Part shown: positions 10,552-19,978 of the stretch, piece after piece | Layout: every line of letters starts with the position of its first letter | Position numbering within the stretch: the first letter of the stretch is position 1 | NCBI RefSeq assembly: GCF_000317305.3 | Contig: NC_023036.2 | Coordinates: 806,001-870,000, forward strand | Source of the DNA: Mycolicibacterium neoaurum VKM Ac-1815D | GTDB lineage: Bacteria; Actinomycetota; Actinomycetes; Mycobacteriales; Mycobacteriaceae | Reading direction: 5' to 3' | Length of the DNA stretch: 64,000 nt | Program-made: the position numbers and the translations under genes | The notes under the pieces: model-generated | What the model was told of the DNA's origin: nothing | Database searches by the model: none | What the model saw: the letters and a program-made list of their open reading frames with translations, nothing else

Positions 10552-11412
10552 ATGGCTGCTAATGCGGTCGAGCTGACCGTCGAGCAGGCCTGGTACATCG
10601 CGGACACGACGGGCTGTGGGTCGTTTCCGTGGGTACTGGCGATCACGCCGCCCTATAGTGAGCCGTCGTCCGCAGAGCCGTTCGCGGTCGAACGGATCGA
10701 CGAGCTGACCGAGCTGGGTGTGATGTCCGCCGACCGGGTCGTCAATCCTGCTGTCGCACAGTGGATAAGGCAGACCTGCCAGGCCCGGCAGTGGTTGGAG
10801 ATGCGCGTCGTGGCCCCGCACGGCGACATGCTGCGCGGCCTCGTCGGCAGATCCGACGATGCCACGGTGGTGGCATTGCGCAGCGGTGGCCTGGTGACCT
10901 TCACCGCCATGGACATCCACGCGGCTCGCGACCTGGTGCCGGTTCTGGTGGCCGGACTCGCAGGCCAACGGCCTGCCGAGTTCGAGGACTTCACCGTGCC
11001 GGTCCGCGCCGGCGCTCGCGCCGACGAGAAACTGAGAGCTGGGGCCGATTTGACCGAGATCCTCGATTACCTGGGGATCTCGTCCTCGGCGCGACAGGTG
11101 GTCGAGTCGGTGTTCACCGAGCGGCGCAGCTACGTCGAGATCGTCGCCGGCGAGCACCGCGACGGTCATCGGGTGAGCACCGAGGTCGGCGTCAGTGTGC
11201 TCGACTGCCCGGCGGGTCGCATCCTGGCCAGCCCGCAACGGGCATTCGACGGCGAGTGGGTGTCCACCTTCGCCCCGGGAAGCGACAGCGCCATCGCCGC
11301 GGCGATCGACAACCTCATCGCCACCTTGCCCGGTGGCCCGTGGTTCGCCCCGGTCACGCATAACCGAGATTTCGACCAGAGAACGGAAAACCGATGCCCG
11401 ACAACACTGTGA
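10552..11412 (+). CDS. espG3: ESX-3 PE/PPE chaperone EspG3
   Basis: Cytosolic chaperone that binds the tip of the PPE protein and delivers PE5/PPE4 to the translocon. It has 286 residues and starts directly after the esxH TAG; the GGGGA within the esxH end (AAATGGGGATAG) can serve as ribosome-binding site. Motifs shared with other EspG3 proteins include AWYIADTTGCGSFPWVLAITPPYS, shown here only in part: SFPWVLAITPPYS at about 23-35, and SYVEIVAGEHRDGHRVSTEV near 197. The last 19 bases overlap the eccD3 reading frame if eccD3 starts at 11394. Confidence 0.94.
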   Translation: MAANAVELTVEQAWYIADTTGCGSFPWVLAITPPYSEPSSAEPFAVERIDELTELGVMSADRVVNPAVAQWIRQTCQARQWLEMRVVAPHGDMLRGLVGRSDDATVVALRSGGLVTFTAMDIHAARDLVPVLVAGLAGQRPAEFEDFTVPVRAGARADEKLRAGADLTEILDYLGISSSARQVVESVFTERRSYVEIVAGEHRDGHRVSTEVGVSVLDCPAGRILASPQRAFDGEWVSTFAPGSDSAIAAAIDNLIATLPGGPWFAPVTHNRDFDQRTENRCPTTL

Positions 11413-12806
11413 TGCCGATCGTGCGGGTGGCTGTGCTGGCCGCCACGGGTGGTGGCTCCGATGCGGCGGGGCGACTGACCGAGCTGGCGCTGCCGGCAGG
11501 GTTGCCGCTGCGCGAGATCATCCCGGCAGTCCAGCGCACAGTGCTGCCTACCGACGACGCGACCGACACTCCGCCGGCGCAACTGAGCCTGGCTCCCATC
11601 GGGGGTGCGCCGTTCAGTTTGGACGCGACACTGGACACCGTCGGTGTCGTCGACGGCGATCTGCTCGCGCTGCAGGAGATCCCGGCCGGACCGGCCGCGC
11701 CGCGCATCGTCGAGGATATCGCCGACGCGGCCATGATCTTCTCTGCCGCGCGGGAACTGCCTTGGGGCCACGGGCATATCGCGCGCGCCGCCGTGCTCGC
11801 GGCCATCGCGTTGATCGTGTTCGGCGCCGCGCTGGCGACCTCCGTGCGGCTGATCACCGGTCACTCCGCGGGATTGTTCGCCGTCGCCGGCCTGGCGGCC
11901 GCGACGGTGGTGGCCTCGTTCGCCGCGCGGGTACGCCACCCGCACCTCGGCACCGCGCTGGCGTTGACAGCGCTGCTTCCGATCGCCGCGGCTTTCGGAC
12001 TTGCCGTACCCGGTGAACTCGGTGCGTCTCAGGTTCTGTTGGCCGCGGCAGGAGTCGCCGCCTGGTCGATCATCAGCATCGTGGTGTTCGAACGCGGGAT
12101 CGCCGCCTTCACCGCCGCGACCGTCCTGGGCGTCGGCGTCATGATCTTCGCGGCGCTGGCGACCATCTGGGATATGACCGATGTGCGGATCGGTACCGGG
12201 TTGATCGTCTTCGCCCTGGTGGTCACCGTGCAGGCGGCGCGGCTGTCTGCGCTGTGGGCCCGGCTGCCGGTGCCGGTCATCCCCGCCCCGGGTGACCCGA
12301 CTCCGTCGGCTCAACCCCTGCGCGTGCTGGAGGACCTCCCGCGCCGCGTCCGGGTGACCGATGCGCATCAGACAGGCTTTCTGGCCGCCGGCGTGCTGCT
12401 CTCGGTGACGGGTTCGTTGATCCTGGTCGGCGCGCAGTCCGTATCGCCGTGGGCCTGGGTGTTGGTGGTCGTCGCGGCATTGGGTACCACGGTGCGCGCG
12501 CGGGTGTGGGACTCCGCGCCCTGCAAGGCATGGTTGTTGAGCCAGTCGTTCCTGCTGCCCGCCGGTCTGCTGGTGGTGTTCGCCGCGACCGACCGGTACA
12601 CCGCGGCGTGGTGGGCGCTGGGAGCACTGGTCGTGGTGGTGGGCTGCTGGATCATCGCCGCCCTGAACCCGCGGCTGGCAGCACCGGAGACCTATTCACT
12701 GCCCGCGCGCCGGCTGTTCGGTTTCGCCGCAGCGGCACTGGATGCCTCGGTGATCCCGCTGGCCGCATACCTACTGGGGTTGTTCGAATGGGTGCTGAAC
12801 CGATGA
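11394..12806 (+). CDS. eccD3: ESX-3 membrane channel subunit EccD3
   Basis: Multi-pass component that lines the translocon. It has 470 residues from ATG 11394: an N-terminal ubiquitin-like domain (about 1-95, from VMPIVRVAVLA) and then about eleven transmembrane helices from about residue 125 to the end. A second possible start, ATG 11412, sits exactly on the espG3 stop (TGATG) and would give the ATGA-type overlap common in this operon; it removes only six residues. The extreme C-terminus (LGLFEWVLNR) is followed at once by the palindrome that separates it from mycP3. Confidence 0.94.
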   Translation: MPDNTVMPIVRVAVLAATGGGSDAAGRLTELALPAGLPLREIIPAVQRTVLPTDDATDTPPAQLSLAPIGGAPFSLDATLDTVGVVDGDLLALQEIPAGPAAPRIVEDIADAAMIFSAARELPWGHGHIARAAVLAAIALIVFGAALATSVRLITGHSAGLFAVAGLAAATVVASFAARVRHPHLGTALALTALLPIAAAFGLAVPGELGASQVLLAAAGVAAWSIISIVVFERGIAAFTAATVLGVGVMIFAALATIWDMTDVRIGTGLIVFALVVTVQAARLSALWARLPVPVIPAPGDPTPSAQPLRVLEDLPRRVRVTDAHQTGFLAAGVLLSVTGSLILVGAQSVSPWAWVLVVVAALGTTVRARVWDSAPCKAWLLSQSFLLPAGLLVVFAATDRYTAAWWALGALVVVVGCWIIAALNPRLAAPETYSLPARRLFGFAAAALDASVIPLAAYLLGLFEWVLNR

Positions 12807-12810
12807 CGTG

Positions 12811-12861
12811 CGATTTCGGCGCGCTGACGTTCGGTGAGCGAACGTCAGCGCGCCGAAATCG
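12811..12861. repeat. 23-bp perfect palindrome between eccD3 and mycP3
   Basis: Positions 12811-12833 and 12839-12861 are exact reverse complements (23 bp each) around a five-base loop, GTGAG. It starts five bases after the eccD3 stop and ends 13 bases before the GTG chosen for mycP3. A perfect 23-bp arm in an otherwise tightly packed operon is unlikely by chance and looks like an inserted mobile palindromic unit, an RNA-processing hairpin or an attenuator. No other copy was noticed in this window. Confidence 0.85.
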
Positions 12862-12874
12862 CCAGGGGAGAGGC

Positions 12875-14233
12875 GTGACTTTCGCCGCTGCGGTCATGGT
12901 CGCCCTGGTGGCCAGCCCGGCGGCCGGCGCTGTGACGCCCCCGGAAGTGGACGCCGCCGTGGCACCCCCGCCGGGAACCGCGGGACCACTGCGCACCATG
13001 ACCCAGCGCAGCGCGTGCTCGGTGACCGGGACGATCCCCGGCACCGATCCCGCCGCGGTGAGCCCCAACCAGCTGTCGCTGGACCTCGACGACGCGTGGC
13101 GGCACAGCCGCGGTGACGGCCAGACCGTGGCCGTGATCGACACCGGTGTGCAGCCAGGACCCCGGCTGCCCAATGTCGCTGCCGGCGGCGATTTCGTCGG
13201 CGCCACAGACGGACTGACCGACTGCGACGGACACGGAACCATGGTTGCCGGACTGATCGCCGGCCAGCCCGGTGACGACGGCTTCTCGGGGGTCGCCCCG
13301 GGTGCCCGGTTGCTGTCCATCCGGCAGACCTCGGGCAAGTACGCGCCGAACCAGCCCGGTGAGGATCCGGCGATCGCCGAGGCCAACAACGATATCGCGA
13401 CGCTGGCGCGTGCGGTGGTGCGCGCCGCCGACCTGGGCGCCCAGGTCATCAACATCTCGTCGGTGGCCTGCGTGCCCGCGACCACCACCATCGACCAAAG
13501 CGAGCTCGGTGCCGCATTGCGTTACGCCGCAGTCGAAAAGGATGTCGTCATCATCGCCGCCGCCGGTAACACCGGCGGCGGTATCGCCGGCGGAACGGCC
13601 TGTGCAGCCAACCCGCTGACCGACCCGAACCGTCCCGATGACCCGCGCAACTGGGCCGGCGTCACCTCGGTCTCGACGCCGTCGTGGTGGCAGCCCTATG
13701 TGCTGTCGGTCGGTGCGCTCGGCTCGGCGGGCGCACCCGCGGCGTTCAGCATGTCCGGCCCGTGGGTGGGCCTGGCCGCGCCGGGGGAGAACATCACCTC
13801 GATCAGCAACGGCCCCGACGGGGCGCTGGCCAACGGCCAGCCCGACGAGAAGGGCGAGCTGACACCGGTTTCGGGCACCAGTTATGCGGCCGCCTATGTG
13901 TCCGGCGTGGCAGCCCTGGTGCGCAGCAGGTTTCCCGAGCTCTCGGCCACCCAGGTGGTGCGCCGGTTGACCATGACCGCCCGCGGTGCCGACCGCTCGC
14001 CGTCATCGCTGGTGGGCGCGGGAACCGTCGACCCGGTTGCCGCCCTCACCTGGGATGTGCCGGGTCCCGGCAGTCCACCACGGACGACCAGAGATGTTGC
14101 GGCTCCGCCCGATCCGGTGGCGCCCGATCACACCGGGCGCAATATCGCCTTCATCGGTGCGGGTCTGCTGGCATTGATCGCCACCGTGACGGCCGTGACC
14201 GCAACTCAACGACGGAAGGACACCGCCGCATGA
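12875..14233 (+). CDS. mycP3: ESX-3 mycosin protease MycP3
   Basis: Membrane-anchored subtilisin-like serine protease that stabilises the ESX-3 translocon. From GTG 12875 it has 452 residues and begins with a signal peptide (TFAAAVMVALVASPAAGA). Catalytic motifs are VIDTGVQPGPRLPN (Asp), DCDGHGTMVAG (His) and SGTSYAAAYVSG (Ser). A C-terminal helix (IAFIGAGLLALIATVTAVT) and a short basic tail anchor it. The frame is also open from ATG 12803, which overlaps the eccD3 stop, but that start would translate the palindrome into 24 residues unlike any mycosin N-terminus. AGGGGAG at 12864-12870 supports GTG 12875. Confidence 0.93.
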   Translation: MTFAAAVMVALVASPAAGAVTPPEVDAAVAPPPGTAGPLRTMTQRSACSVTGTIPGTDPAAVSPNQLSLDLDDAWRHSRGDGQTVAVIDTGVQPGPRLPNVAAGGDFVGATDGLTDCDGHGTMVAGLIAGQPGDDGFSGVAPGARLLSIRQTSGKYAPNQPGEDPAIAEANNDIATLARAVVRAADLGAQVINISSVACVPATTTIDQSELGAALRYAAVEKDVVIIAAAGNTGGGIAGGTACAANPLTDPNRPDDPRNWAGVTSVSTPSWWQPYVLSVGALGSAGAPAAFSMSGPWVGLAAPGENITSISNGPDGALANGQPDEKGELTPVSGTSYAAAYVSGVAALVRSRFPELSATQVVRRLTMTARGADRSPSSLVGAGTVDPVAALTWDVPGPGSPPRTTRDVAAPPDPVAPDHTGRNIAFIGAGLLALIATVTAVTATQRRKDTAA

Positions 14234-15114
14234 CGGTCCGACTCGCACTCGCGCTGCTGTTCATCGTGGCCGCAGTGCTGGCCTACCCCTACCGCGATGC
14301 CACCCAGCAGTGGGTCCTGGGCGTCTCTGTCGTCGTGGTGATTGCTCTCTTCTCCTGGTGGCGTGGGGAATTCGCGACGACCAAACTCGTCCGTCGGTGG
14401 GCGATCTGGCGAGGCAACCGCGGCGGTGCGCGCCGTCCGGCCCGTGTGACCGCCGCGACCGTGGTGCTGGGCATCGAGGATCCACTGGATGACGAACTGC
14501 CGGTCGGGCTGATCGCCGGCTATGCCGATCGCTACGGATTGCGGCTGGACAAGGTGCGCATCACCAGCCGGGAGGCCGGCGGGCAGGTCCAGCATTGGAT
14601 CAGCCTGACCCTGGACGCCGAGGAGAACCTACCCGCGCTACAGGCACGTTCGGCGCAGATCCCCGTCGCACAGACCACCGAGACCGTGGCCCGCCGCCTG
14701 GCAGACCATCTGCGGGAGGGCGGTTGGACGGTCACCGCGGTGCAGCACGCCCCGCGACCGGTGTCGGATTCGGCCAAGGAGACCTGGCGGGCCGTGACCG
14801 ACGAGTCCGGTTTCCTGACCGCCTACCGGATTCCGGTCGATGCGTTGGCCGCCACGCTGGACCTGGTGCGAGCGGCTCCTTGCGAGGAACGCTGGACGGC
14901 AGTCGAATTCGCCCCCGAGTCGGTGACCGCGGTGGCTGCGCTGCGCTCGGCGGAGCGTCCGACCGGAGCGCCCCCCATCGCGGCGCTCGCTCCGCTCGGC
15001 GGACTCCAGCGGTCGACACTTGACGCACTCGATCCGTTCTCGGCGGATCGGTTGCCCGGACACCGTCCCGCCGGGACATTCGCCGATCAGGTGCGCTGGC
15101 CCTCGACGGTGTGA
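14230..15114 (+). CDS. eccE3: ESX-3 membrane component EccE3
   Basis: Peripheral subunit of the EccBCDE complex, 294 residues from ATG 14230, which overlaps the mycP3 stop by four bases. Two N-terminal transmembrane helices (about 4-20 and 29-46) are followed by a cytosolic domain. Last gene of the ESX-3 operon; the next gene runs toward it and ends 11 bases away. A frame open further upstream inside mycP3 is not coding. Confidence 0.93.
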   Translation: MTVRLALALLFIVAAVLAYPYRDATQQWVLGVSVVVVIALFSWWRGEFATTKLVRRWAIWRGNRGGARRPARVTAATVVLGIEDPLDDELPVGLIAGYADRYGLRLDKVRITSREAGGQVQHWISLTLDAEENLPALQARSAQIPVAQTTETVARRLADHLREGGWTVTAVQHAPRPVSDSAKETWRAVTDESGFLTAYRIPVDALAATLDLVRAAPCEERWTAVEFAPESVTAVAALRSAERPTGAPPIAALAPLGGLQRSTLDALDPFSADRLPGHRPAGTFADQVRWPSTV

Positions 15115-15124
15115 CTCGGGAGGG

Positions 15125-16315
15125 TCAGAACATGTACGGCCGCAGGAATCGGGTCATCCGACGCAGATAATCCGGCTGGCTGACGTGCAGCACGTGGTTG
15201 CCGGGGAACCAGTGGAATTTGCACCGGTCCCAGTGTCGCCAGAGCAGTTCAGCCTGCTGCGGCGGCGCCAGCTTGTCACCGAGTCCGGCGATGATCAGCC
15301 GGCGCTCCTTGGGCACCAGTGGTGCGTAGTTCAGCGGTGAATGGAACATCGTCGCGGCATCCGATCGCGACTTGTCCACGTTGCTTAGTCGATTACCAAG
15401 GCGCACAAGCATATTCGCCGGAAACCAGTCGTCGAATGCGGCTTCGGGGGTGACGACCGGGACATTCGGGATGACCGCCTGGATGCGGTCGTCGACCGAG
15501 GCGATCAGTGCCGAGGTGTACCCGCCCAGCGACATGCCGGTCAGCGCGATTCGGTCGACCCCGGTGTACTCCAGATAGTCGATGACCGAACGGAAGTCGT
15601 GCACCGCCTGGGCCATCGCCTCGGCGAAACCGGGCATGCCGTCGGCGAAGTAGCCGTATCCGCTGTATGGCGAATCGGCTTCGGCGCGCATCCCGTGGAA
15701 GGGCAACGTGTAGAGCAGTACGTCGTAGCCGGAGCGGAAGAACCACGGCAACGAGAAGAACAGGCCGTTGAACAGGTACGCCGACCCCATGAAGCCGTGG
15801 ATCAGGCACAGGGTGGGCCGGGGACCGTCGCCGTGCACCCAGTGCTGCGCGTGCACGACGTTGTTGCGTACATATCCCGCGCGCCGGTCGCGAAGTGCCG
15901 GGTTGATCGCGCGGAAGCTGCTGTTGAAGCGGATGTTGTAGACCGAGCCGTGGGCGACCGACGATGCCAACAGGTTCGCCGGCCGTGAGGACACCCGAGG
16001 TGGTTCGGTCGGCGCAGGGAACGACAGCGTCGGATCATGCTCGGCCGCCAGATCGATGTAGAACTGCAGCGCGGCGTCCTCGTCGCGCACCGAACCGGGA
16101 CGCAGCGCCGCACCGGCCAGCTTCGGCAACATCGCCGCCCCGACGATAGAGGCCACCGTTGTCCGCAGCGCCAGGTCGGCGACCGCCGAAGCGTCCACCA
16201 CCAGCCGCTGCTGGCGGGTCAGATCCACCCGCCGAGGCAGTCCACGGGCGGTTGCATCTGCGCCCGGGATATCGGGGACGGGGATCGGCGGATCGACCGG
16301 TTGCGCTTGGGGCAC
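15125..16315 (-). CDS. Alpha/beta hydrolase (Rv0293c-like position)
   Basis: Alpha/beta-hydrolase of 396 residues from GTG 16315, which has GAGAGG five bases upstream; a TTG at 16345 would add ten residues. The fold is shown by CLIHGFMGSAYLF (oxyanion strand), the nucleophile elbow GMSLGGY and a late His in FPGNHVLHVSQPDY, with an acid in AGLGDKLAPP. It lacks a signal peptide. The substrate is unknown. M. tuberculosis has an unrelated-function 'hypothetical' gene in the same place, convergent to eccE3, so this is a conserved neighbour of ESX-3. It might be an esterase or lipase; nothing shows which. Confidence 0.8.
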   Translation of the reverse strand: MPQAQPVDPPIPVPDIPGADATARGLPRRVDLTRQQRLVVDASAVADLALRTTVASIVGAAMLPKLAGAALRPGSVRDEDAALQFYIDLAAEHDPTLSFPAPTEPPRVSSRPANLLASSVAHGSVYNIRFNSSFRAINPALRDRRAGYVRNNVVHAQHWVHGDGPRPTLCLIHGFMGSAYLFNGLFFSLPWFFRSGYDVLLYTLPFHGMRAEADSPYSGYGYFADGMPGFAEAMAQAVHDFRSVIDYLEYTGVDRIALTGMSLGGYTSALIASVDDRIQAVIPNVPVVTPEAAFDDWFPANMLVRLGNRLSNVDKSRSDAATMFHSPLNYAPLVPKERRLIIAGLGDKLAPPQQAELLWRHWDRCKFHWFPGNHVLHVSQPDYLRRMTRFLRPYMF

Positions 16316-16378
16316 GGCTGCCTCTCTCGGGCTTTCGCGGGCCAACTGATGGTAGCCCGGTCGAACCGACGGTATCGG

Positions 16379-17266
16379 TCAGTCAGGATCGGGGGTGCCG
16401 AAGACCGCCGCGGCGTTGTGGTGGAACACCCCGCGCAGCCAGGCGTCGTCGACGCCGGGCAGATCACCGACGGCGCGCATCGCCTCGGCATAGGTGTAGG
16501 GGATGTTCGGGAAATCGCTGCCCCAGAGTATGCGGTGGCCCAGATCGCGTAACCGGGCATACTCGGTCGCCGGAAACGGCATGGTGCGTTCCATGAAGGG
16601 CGTGAACGCCATGGTGGTGTCCAGGTACACGCCATCATGTGCTGCCGCGATGTCCAGGAAGTCGCTGTATTCGGGCCCGCCCATGTGCGCCACGATGAGG
16701 CGCAACCGCGGATGCCGGGCCAGAACCGCGCGGATCGGGTCCGGGCCGGTGTGGGTGCCGGGAGTGGGTCCCGAGCCACAGTGGGTGACCACGGGCGTAC
16801 CGCTGTCGGCCAGCACTCCCCAGACATCGTCGAGTAGGGCATCGGTGGGGTCGTACCCGCCGACCTGGACGTGGGCCTTGAATACCCGCGCACCGTGTTC
16901 GATCGCGGCGGCCACATACCGAGCGGCGCCGGGCTCGGGAAAGAAGGTCGCGGTGGACAGACAGTCCGGGGTGTCGGCGGCAAAACGCGCCGCCCACTGG
17001 TTCAACCACTCGGCCATGGCCGGCTTGTGCGGATAGACCAGCGAGGTGAAGGCCAGCACGCCGAAGGATCGCAGCGTGGCCAGACGGTCCCGCTCGTCCG
17101 CACGGTAGGTGATGGGCCAGGGCCGTCCGGTCAGCGGGCCGGCACTGTCGAAGTACTGCCAGACCTTGTCCATGACGTTCTTCGGCATGAAGTGGGTGTG
17201 CACGTCGATGACGCCGGGCAGGCCCAGTCCCTCGACGATCCGGCGCACCTCGGTTGTGTCGTCCAT
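16379..17266 (-). CDS. Amidohydrolase-2 family metal-dependent hydrolase/decarboxylase
   Basis: TIM-barrel amidohydrolase of 295 residues. Metal-site motifs are VIDVHTHF (strand 1), [14 protein letters not shown] and the final WGSDFP. This set fits the ACMSD/amidohydrolase-2 group, which hydrolyse or decarboxylate small acids; the substrate cannot be read from sequence. It ends 63 bases upstream of the hydrolase gene on the same strand, so the two may be co-transcribed. It starts 44 bases from the divergent tam-like gene, so both promoters share a short region. Confidence 0.8.
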   Translation of the reverse strand: MDDTTEVRRIVEGLGLPGVIDVHTHFMPKNVMDKVWQYFDSAGPLTGRPWPITYRADERDRLATLRSFGVLAFTSLVYPHKPAMAEWLNQWAARFAADTPDCLSTATFFPEPGAARYVAAAIEHGARVFKAHVQVGGYDPTDALLDDVWGVLADSGTPVVTHCGSGPTPGTHTGPDPIRAVLARHPRLRLIVAHMGGPEYSDFLDIAAAHDGVYLDTTMAFTPFMERTMPFPATEYARLRDLGHRILWGSDFPNIPYTYAEAMRAVGDLPGVDDAWLRGVFHHNAAAVFGTPDPD

Positions 17267-17310
17267 CGCCGGTCATCCTGTCAAAGGCGCCGACCGGGCA
17301 GACTCGGGGT

Positions 17311-18075
17311 ATGTGGAATCCCGATACCTATCTGGCGTTCGCCGATCACCGCGGCCGCCCATTCTTCGACCTGGTGAACCGCGTGGCCGCCGACGCACCG
17401 CGTCGGGTGGTCGACCTCGGGTGCGGGCCGGGAAACCTGACCGAGACGCTGAGTCGGCGCTGGCCGGCGGCATCGGTGTCGGGTGTGGACTCGTCACCGG
17501 AAATGGTGGCCGCCGCCGGTGAACGCGGACTCGATGTCCGATTGGGCAGCATCGCCGACTGGTCACCCGAACCCGAGACCGATGTCGTCATCTCCAACGC
17601 CGCCTTGCAGTGGGTGCCCGAGCATCGGGAACTGCTGGTGAGCTGGGTGCAGCAGTTGGCGCCCGGGTCTTGGATCGCCTTCCAGGTTCCCGGCAACTTC
17701 TCCGCGCCGTCGCATGAGGCGGTGCGCGAGGTGGCACGCGATGCGGCATTCGCCGAGGCGTTGGGTGACATGCCGTTCCGCGATGCCGACGTGGTGGGTA
17801 CCCCGGCCGACTATGCCGGCCTGCTGACCGACGCCGGGTGCGCGGTGGATGCCTGGGAGACCACCTACCTACACGAGTTACGTGGGCAGACACCGGTGTT
17901 GGACTGGATCACCGGTACCGCGCTGACACAGGTGCGCGAACGGCTGTCCGCGCAGGATTGGCAGCGCTACCGGGAGGCCATCATTCCGCTGCTGGCGAAG
18001 GCGTATCCGGCCCGCGCGGACGGTGTCACGTACTTCCCGTTCCGTCGGATCTTCGTGGTGGCCCAGCTGCGGTGA
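17311..18075 (+). CDS. tam: Trans-aconitate 2-methyltransferase-like SAM methyltransferase
   Basis: Class I SAM-dependent methyltransferase of 254 residues starting [18 protein letters not shown], the typical N-terminus of the Tam family. SAM-binding motif [13 protein letters not shown] lies at about 31-43, the acidic ribose-binding motif [10 protein letters not shown] follows, and [12 protein letters not shown] is the family's post-motif. Tam methylates trans-aconitate, an inhibitor of aconitase, formed by aconitate isomerisation. M. tuberculosis has tam at the same distance from ESX-3 (Rv0294). The frame is open upstream, but ATG 17311 matches the family N-terminus. Confidence 0.85.
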   Translation: MWNPDTYLAFADHRGRPFFDLVNRVAADAPRRVVDLGCGPGNLTETLSRRWPAASVSGVDSSPEMVAAAGERGLDVRLGSIADWSPEPETDVVISNAALQWVPEHRELLVSWVQQLAPGSWIAFQVPGNFSAPSHEAVREVARDAAFAEALGDMPFRDADVVGTPADYAGLLTDAGCAVDAWETTYLHELRGQTPVLDWITGTALTQVRERLSAQDWQRYREAIIPLLAKAYPARADGVTYFPFRRIFVVAQLR

Positions 18076-18079
18076 TGTA

Positions 18080-18116
18080 TGGAGTCTCAGCCGTGACGAC
18101 CGCGGGTGAGACTCCA
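18080..18116. terminator. Hairpin between convergent tam and cysNC
   Basis: TGGAGTCTCA (18080-18089) and TGAGACTCCA (18107-18116) are perfect 10-bp arms around 17 bases. It lies five bases after the tam stop and ten before the cysNC stop, so it can act for both genes. No T-run follows, as is common for mycobacterial terminators. Confidence 0.65.
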
Positions 18117-18126
18117 CAAATCGCGA

Positions 18127-19977
18127 TCAGTCGAGCAGTGCGATGACCTTGGCGACCAGGTCGTCGATATCGGCACCGGTGGTGTCGACCACCAGATCCG
18201 CGTTCTCCGGGGGCTCGTAGGGTGCGTCGATCCCGGTGAGCCCCTTCAGTTCACCCGCCCGGGCCCTGGCATAGAGCCCCTTGGGGTCGCGGCGCTCGCA
18301 CTCGGCGACCGGGGTCGCGACGTGCACCTCCAGGAACGGCAGCTTGGCCGCATCGTTCAGCGTGCGGGCCAGTTCGCGGTCGGACCGCAGCGGTGAGACC
18401 AGGGAGGCCAGCGCCACCACACCGGCGTCGGCGAGCAACCGCGTCAGGTGCCCGACCCGGCGGATGTTCTCGGCCCGATCACCGGCCGAGAAGCCCAGAT
18501 CGTCGGACAGACCGTGGCGCAGATTGTCACCGTCGAGCAGGTAGGCCACCCGCCCCGATTCGACCAGCGCACGTTCGACGGCGACGGCCAGTGTCGACTT
18601 GCCCGAGGCGGGCAGTCCGGTGAACCAGATGGTGGCACCGCGCTGACCGGTTCTGCCCCAGCGGTATTCGCGGTCCAGCGAGGACGGGTGCCACTTGATA
18701 TCGGAGCGGTTGTGTCCGCTGGGCTTGACCTCGCGAGGCTCTGCGATGATGCCTGCACCGACGGTGTCATTGGACACCTCGTCGATGAGGATGAAGGCAC
18801 CGCTGTCCCGGTTGTCGGCATAGGCATCGGCCACCACCACCGAGCTGGTACGCAGCGTGATCGAGCCGATGTCGTTGAGGGCCAGCTCCACCGGGCCGTC
18901 CACCTCGTCGAGTGTCTCGGGGTCGAGCTTGGTGTGCAGTTCCTGCACGGTCGCCCGCACGGTGCGGGTGCCCTGCTTGAGCGCCAGTCGGTCGCCGGCG
19001 CGCAGCGGCTCGTCGAGGAACCAGCACACCGTGGCATCCAGCTCACGTGCCAGTACCGGCAGCGACGCATTCTCGGCGGCGCTGACGAACACGTCACCGC
19101 GGCCGACGTCGATATCGTCGGCCAGCTCGATCGAGACCGACAGCGGCGCAACGGCCGTCGTACGGTCCTCATCGAGGGTGTCCAGCACCGTGACCGTCGA
19201 GCGGGTGCCTGCCGGCAGGCTCACGACCGGATCGCCGACCTTCAGGGTGCCCGCCGACAACCGCCCGGTGTACCGGCGGCGCTGTTGCGCGGTGGGTCGC
19301 GATACCCACTGCACCGGTAACCGCAGACTGGCCGGATCGGGCTGCGGCGCGGCCAACTCCACCGTCTCCAGATACTCCAGCAGGGTGGGCCCGGTGAACC
19401 ACGGTGTGTTGACCGAACGGTGCACGACGTTGTCGCCGAGCTTGGCCGCGATGGGGATGACCGACAGGTCGGCACCACCGAGCCGATCGGCCACCTGCTG
19501 TAGTTCGCGCTCCACCTCGGCGAATCGGCCCTCGTCGAAGTCGACCAGATCGATCTTGTTGACCGCGGCGACAAAATGCTTGATGCCCAACAGCTTTGCG
19601 ATCCGGGCGTGCCTGCGGGTCTGCCGCAGCACACCGGCGCGGGCGTCGACCAGCAGGATGGCCACGTGGGCGTTCGAGGCGCCGGTGAACATGTTGCGGG
19701 TGTAGCGCTCGTGGCCGGGAGTATCGGCCAGGATGTAGCTGCGGGTGTCGGTCGAGAAGAACCGGTAGGCGACATCGATGGTGATGCCCTGCTCGCGCTC
19801 GGCGCGCAGACCGTCGGACAGCGCGGCCAGATCGGCCACCCCCTCGGCGTCGGTCACGGCTTCGAGGTGATCGAGCGGTAGGCTGTCCGTGTCATGCAGC
19901 AGCCGGCCGATCAAGGTGCTCTTGCCGTCATCGACCGATCCGGCGGTGGTGATGCGCAGTAGCTGACGGGTCGTCAT
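18127..19977 (-). CDS. cysNC: Bifunctional sulfate adenylyltransferase large subunit / APS kinase CysNC
   Basis: Fusion enzyme of 616 residues that, with CysD, makes APS from ATP and sulfate and then phosphorylates it to PAPS. The N-terminal EF-Tu-like GTPase has GSVDDGKSTLIGRLL (P-loop), DTPGHERYTRNM and NKIDLVDF. The C-terminal APS kinase domain (about 440-616) has WFTGLPASGKSTLA and LLDGDNLRHGLSDDLGF. It starts one base after the cysD stop, so the two are coupled. PAPS is the sulfuryl donor for the sulfotransferase encoded upstream in the same unit, which points to a role in sulfation rather than, or as well as, cysteine synthesis. Confidence 0.93.
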   Translation of the reverse strand: MTTRQLLRITTAGSVDDGKSTLIGRLLHDTDSLPLDHLEAVTDAEGVADLAALSDGLRAEREQGITIDVAYRFFSTDTRSYILADTPGHERYTRNMFTGASNAHVAILLVDARAGVLRQTRRHARIAKLLGIKHFVAAVNKIDLVDFDEGRFAEVERELQQVADRLGGADLSVIPIAAKLGDNVVHRSVNTPWFTGPTLLEYLETVELAAPQPDPASLRLPVQWVSRPTAQQRRRYTGRLSAGTLKVGDPVVSLPAGTRSTVTVLDTLDEDRTTAVAPLSVSIELADDIDVGRGDVFVSAAENASLPVLARELDATVCWFLDEPLRAGDRLALKQGTRTVRATVQELHTKLDPETLDEVDGPVELALNDIGSITLRTSSVVVADAYADNRDSGAFILIDEVSNDTVGAGIIAEPREVKPSGHNRSDIKWHPSSLDREYRWGRTGQRGATIWFTGLPASGKSTLAVAVERALVESGRVAYLLDGDNLRHGLSDDLGFSAGDRAENIRRVGHLTRLLADAGVVALASLVSPLRSDRELARTLNDAAKLPFLEVHVATPVAECERRDPKGLYARARAGELKGLTGIDAPYEPPENADLVVDTTGADIDDLVAKVIALLD

Positions 19978-19978
19978 G

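Noticed and set aside
12803..12874. ATG 12803 as mycP3 start
   Set aside because: It overlaps the eccD3 stop neatly, but would translate the palindrome before the signal peptide; GTG 12875 has a ribosome-binding site and gives a normal mycosin N-terminus.
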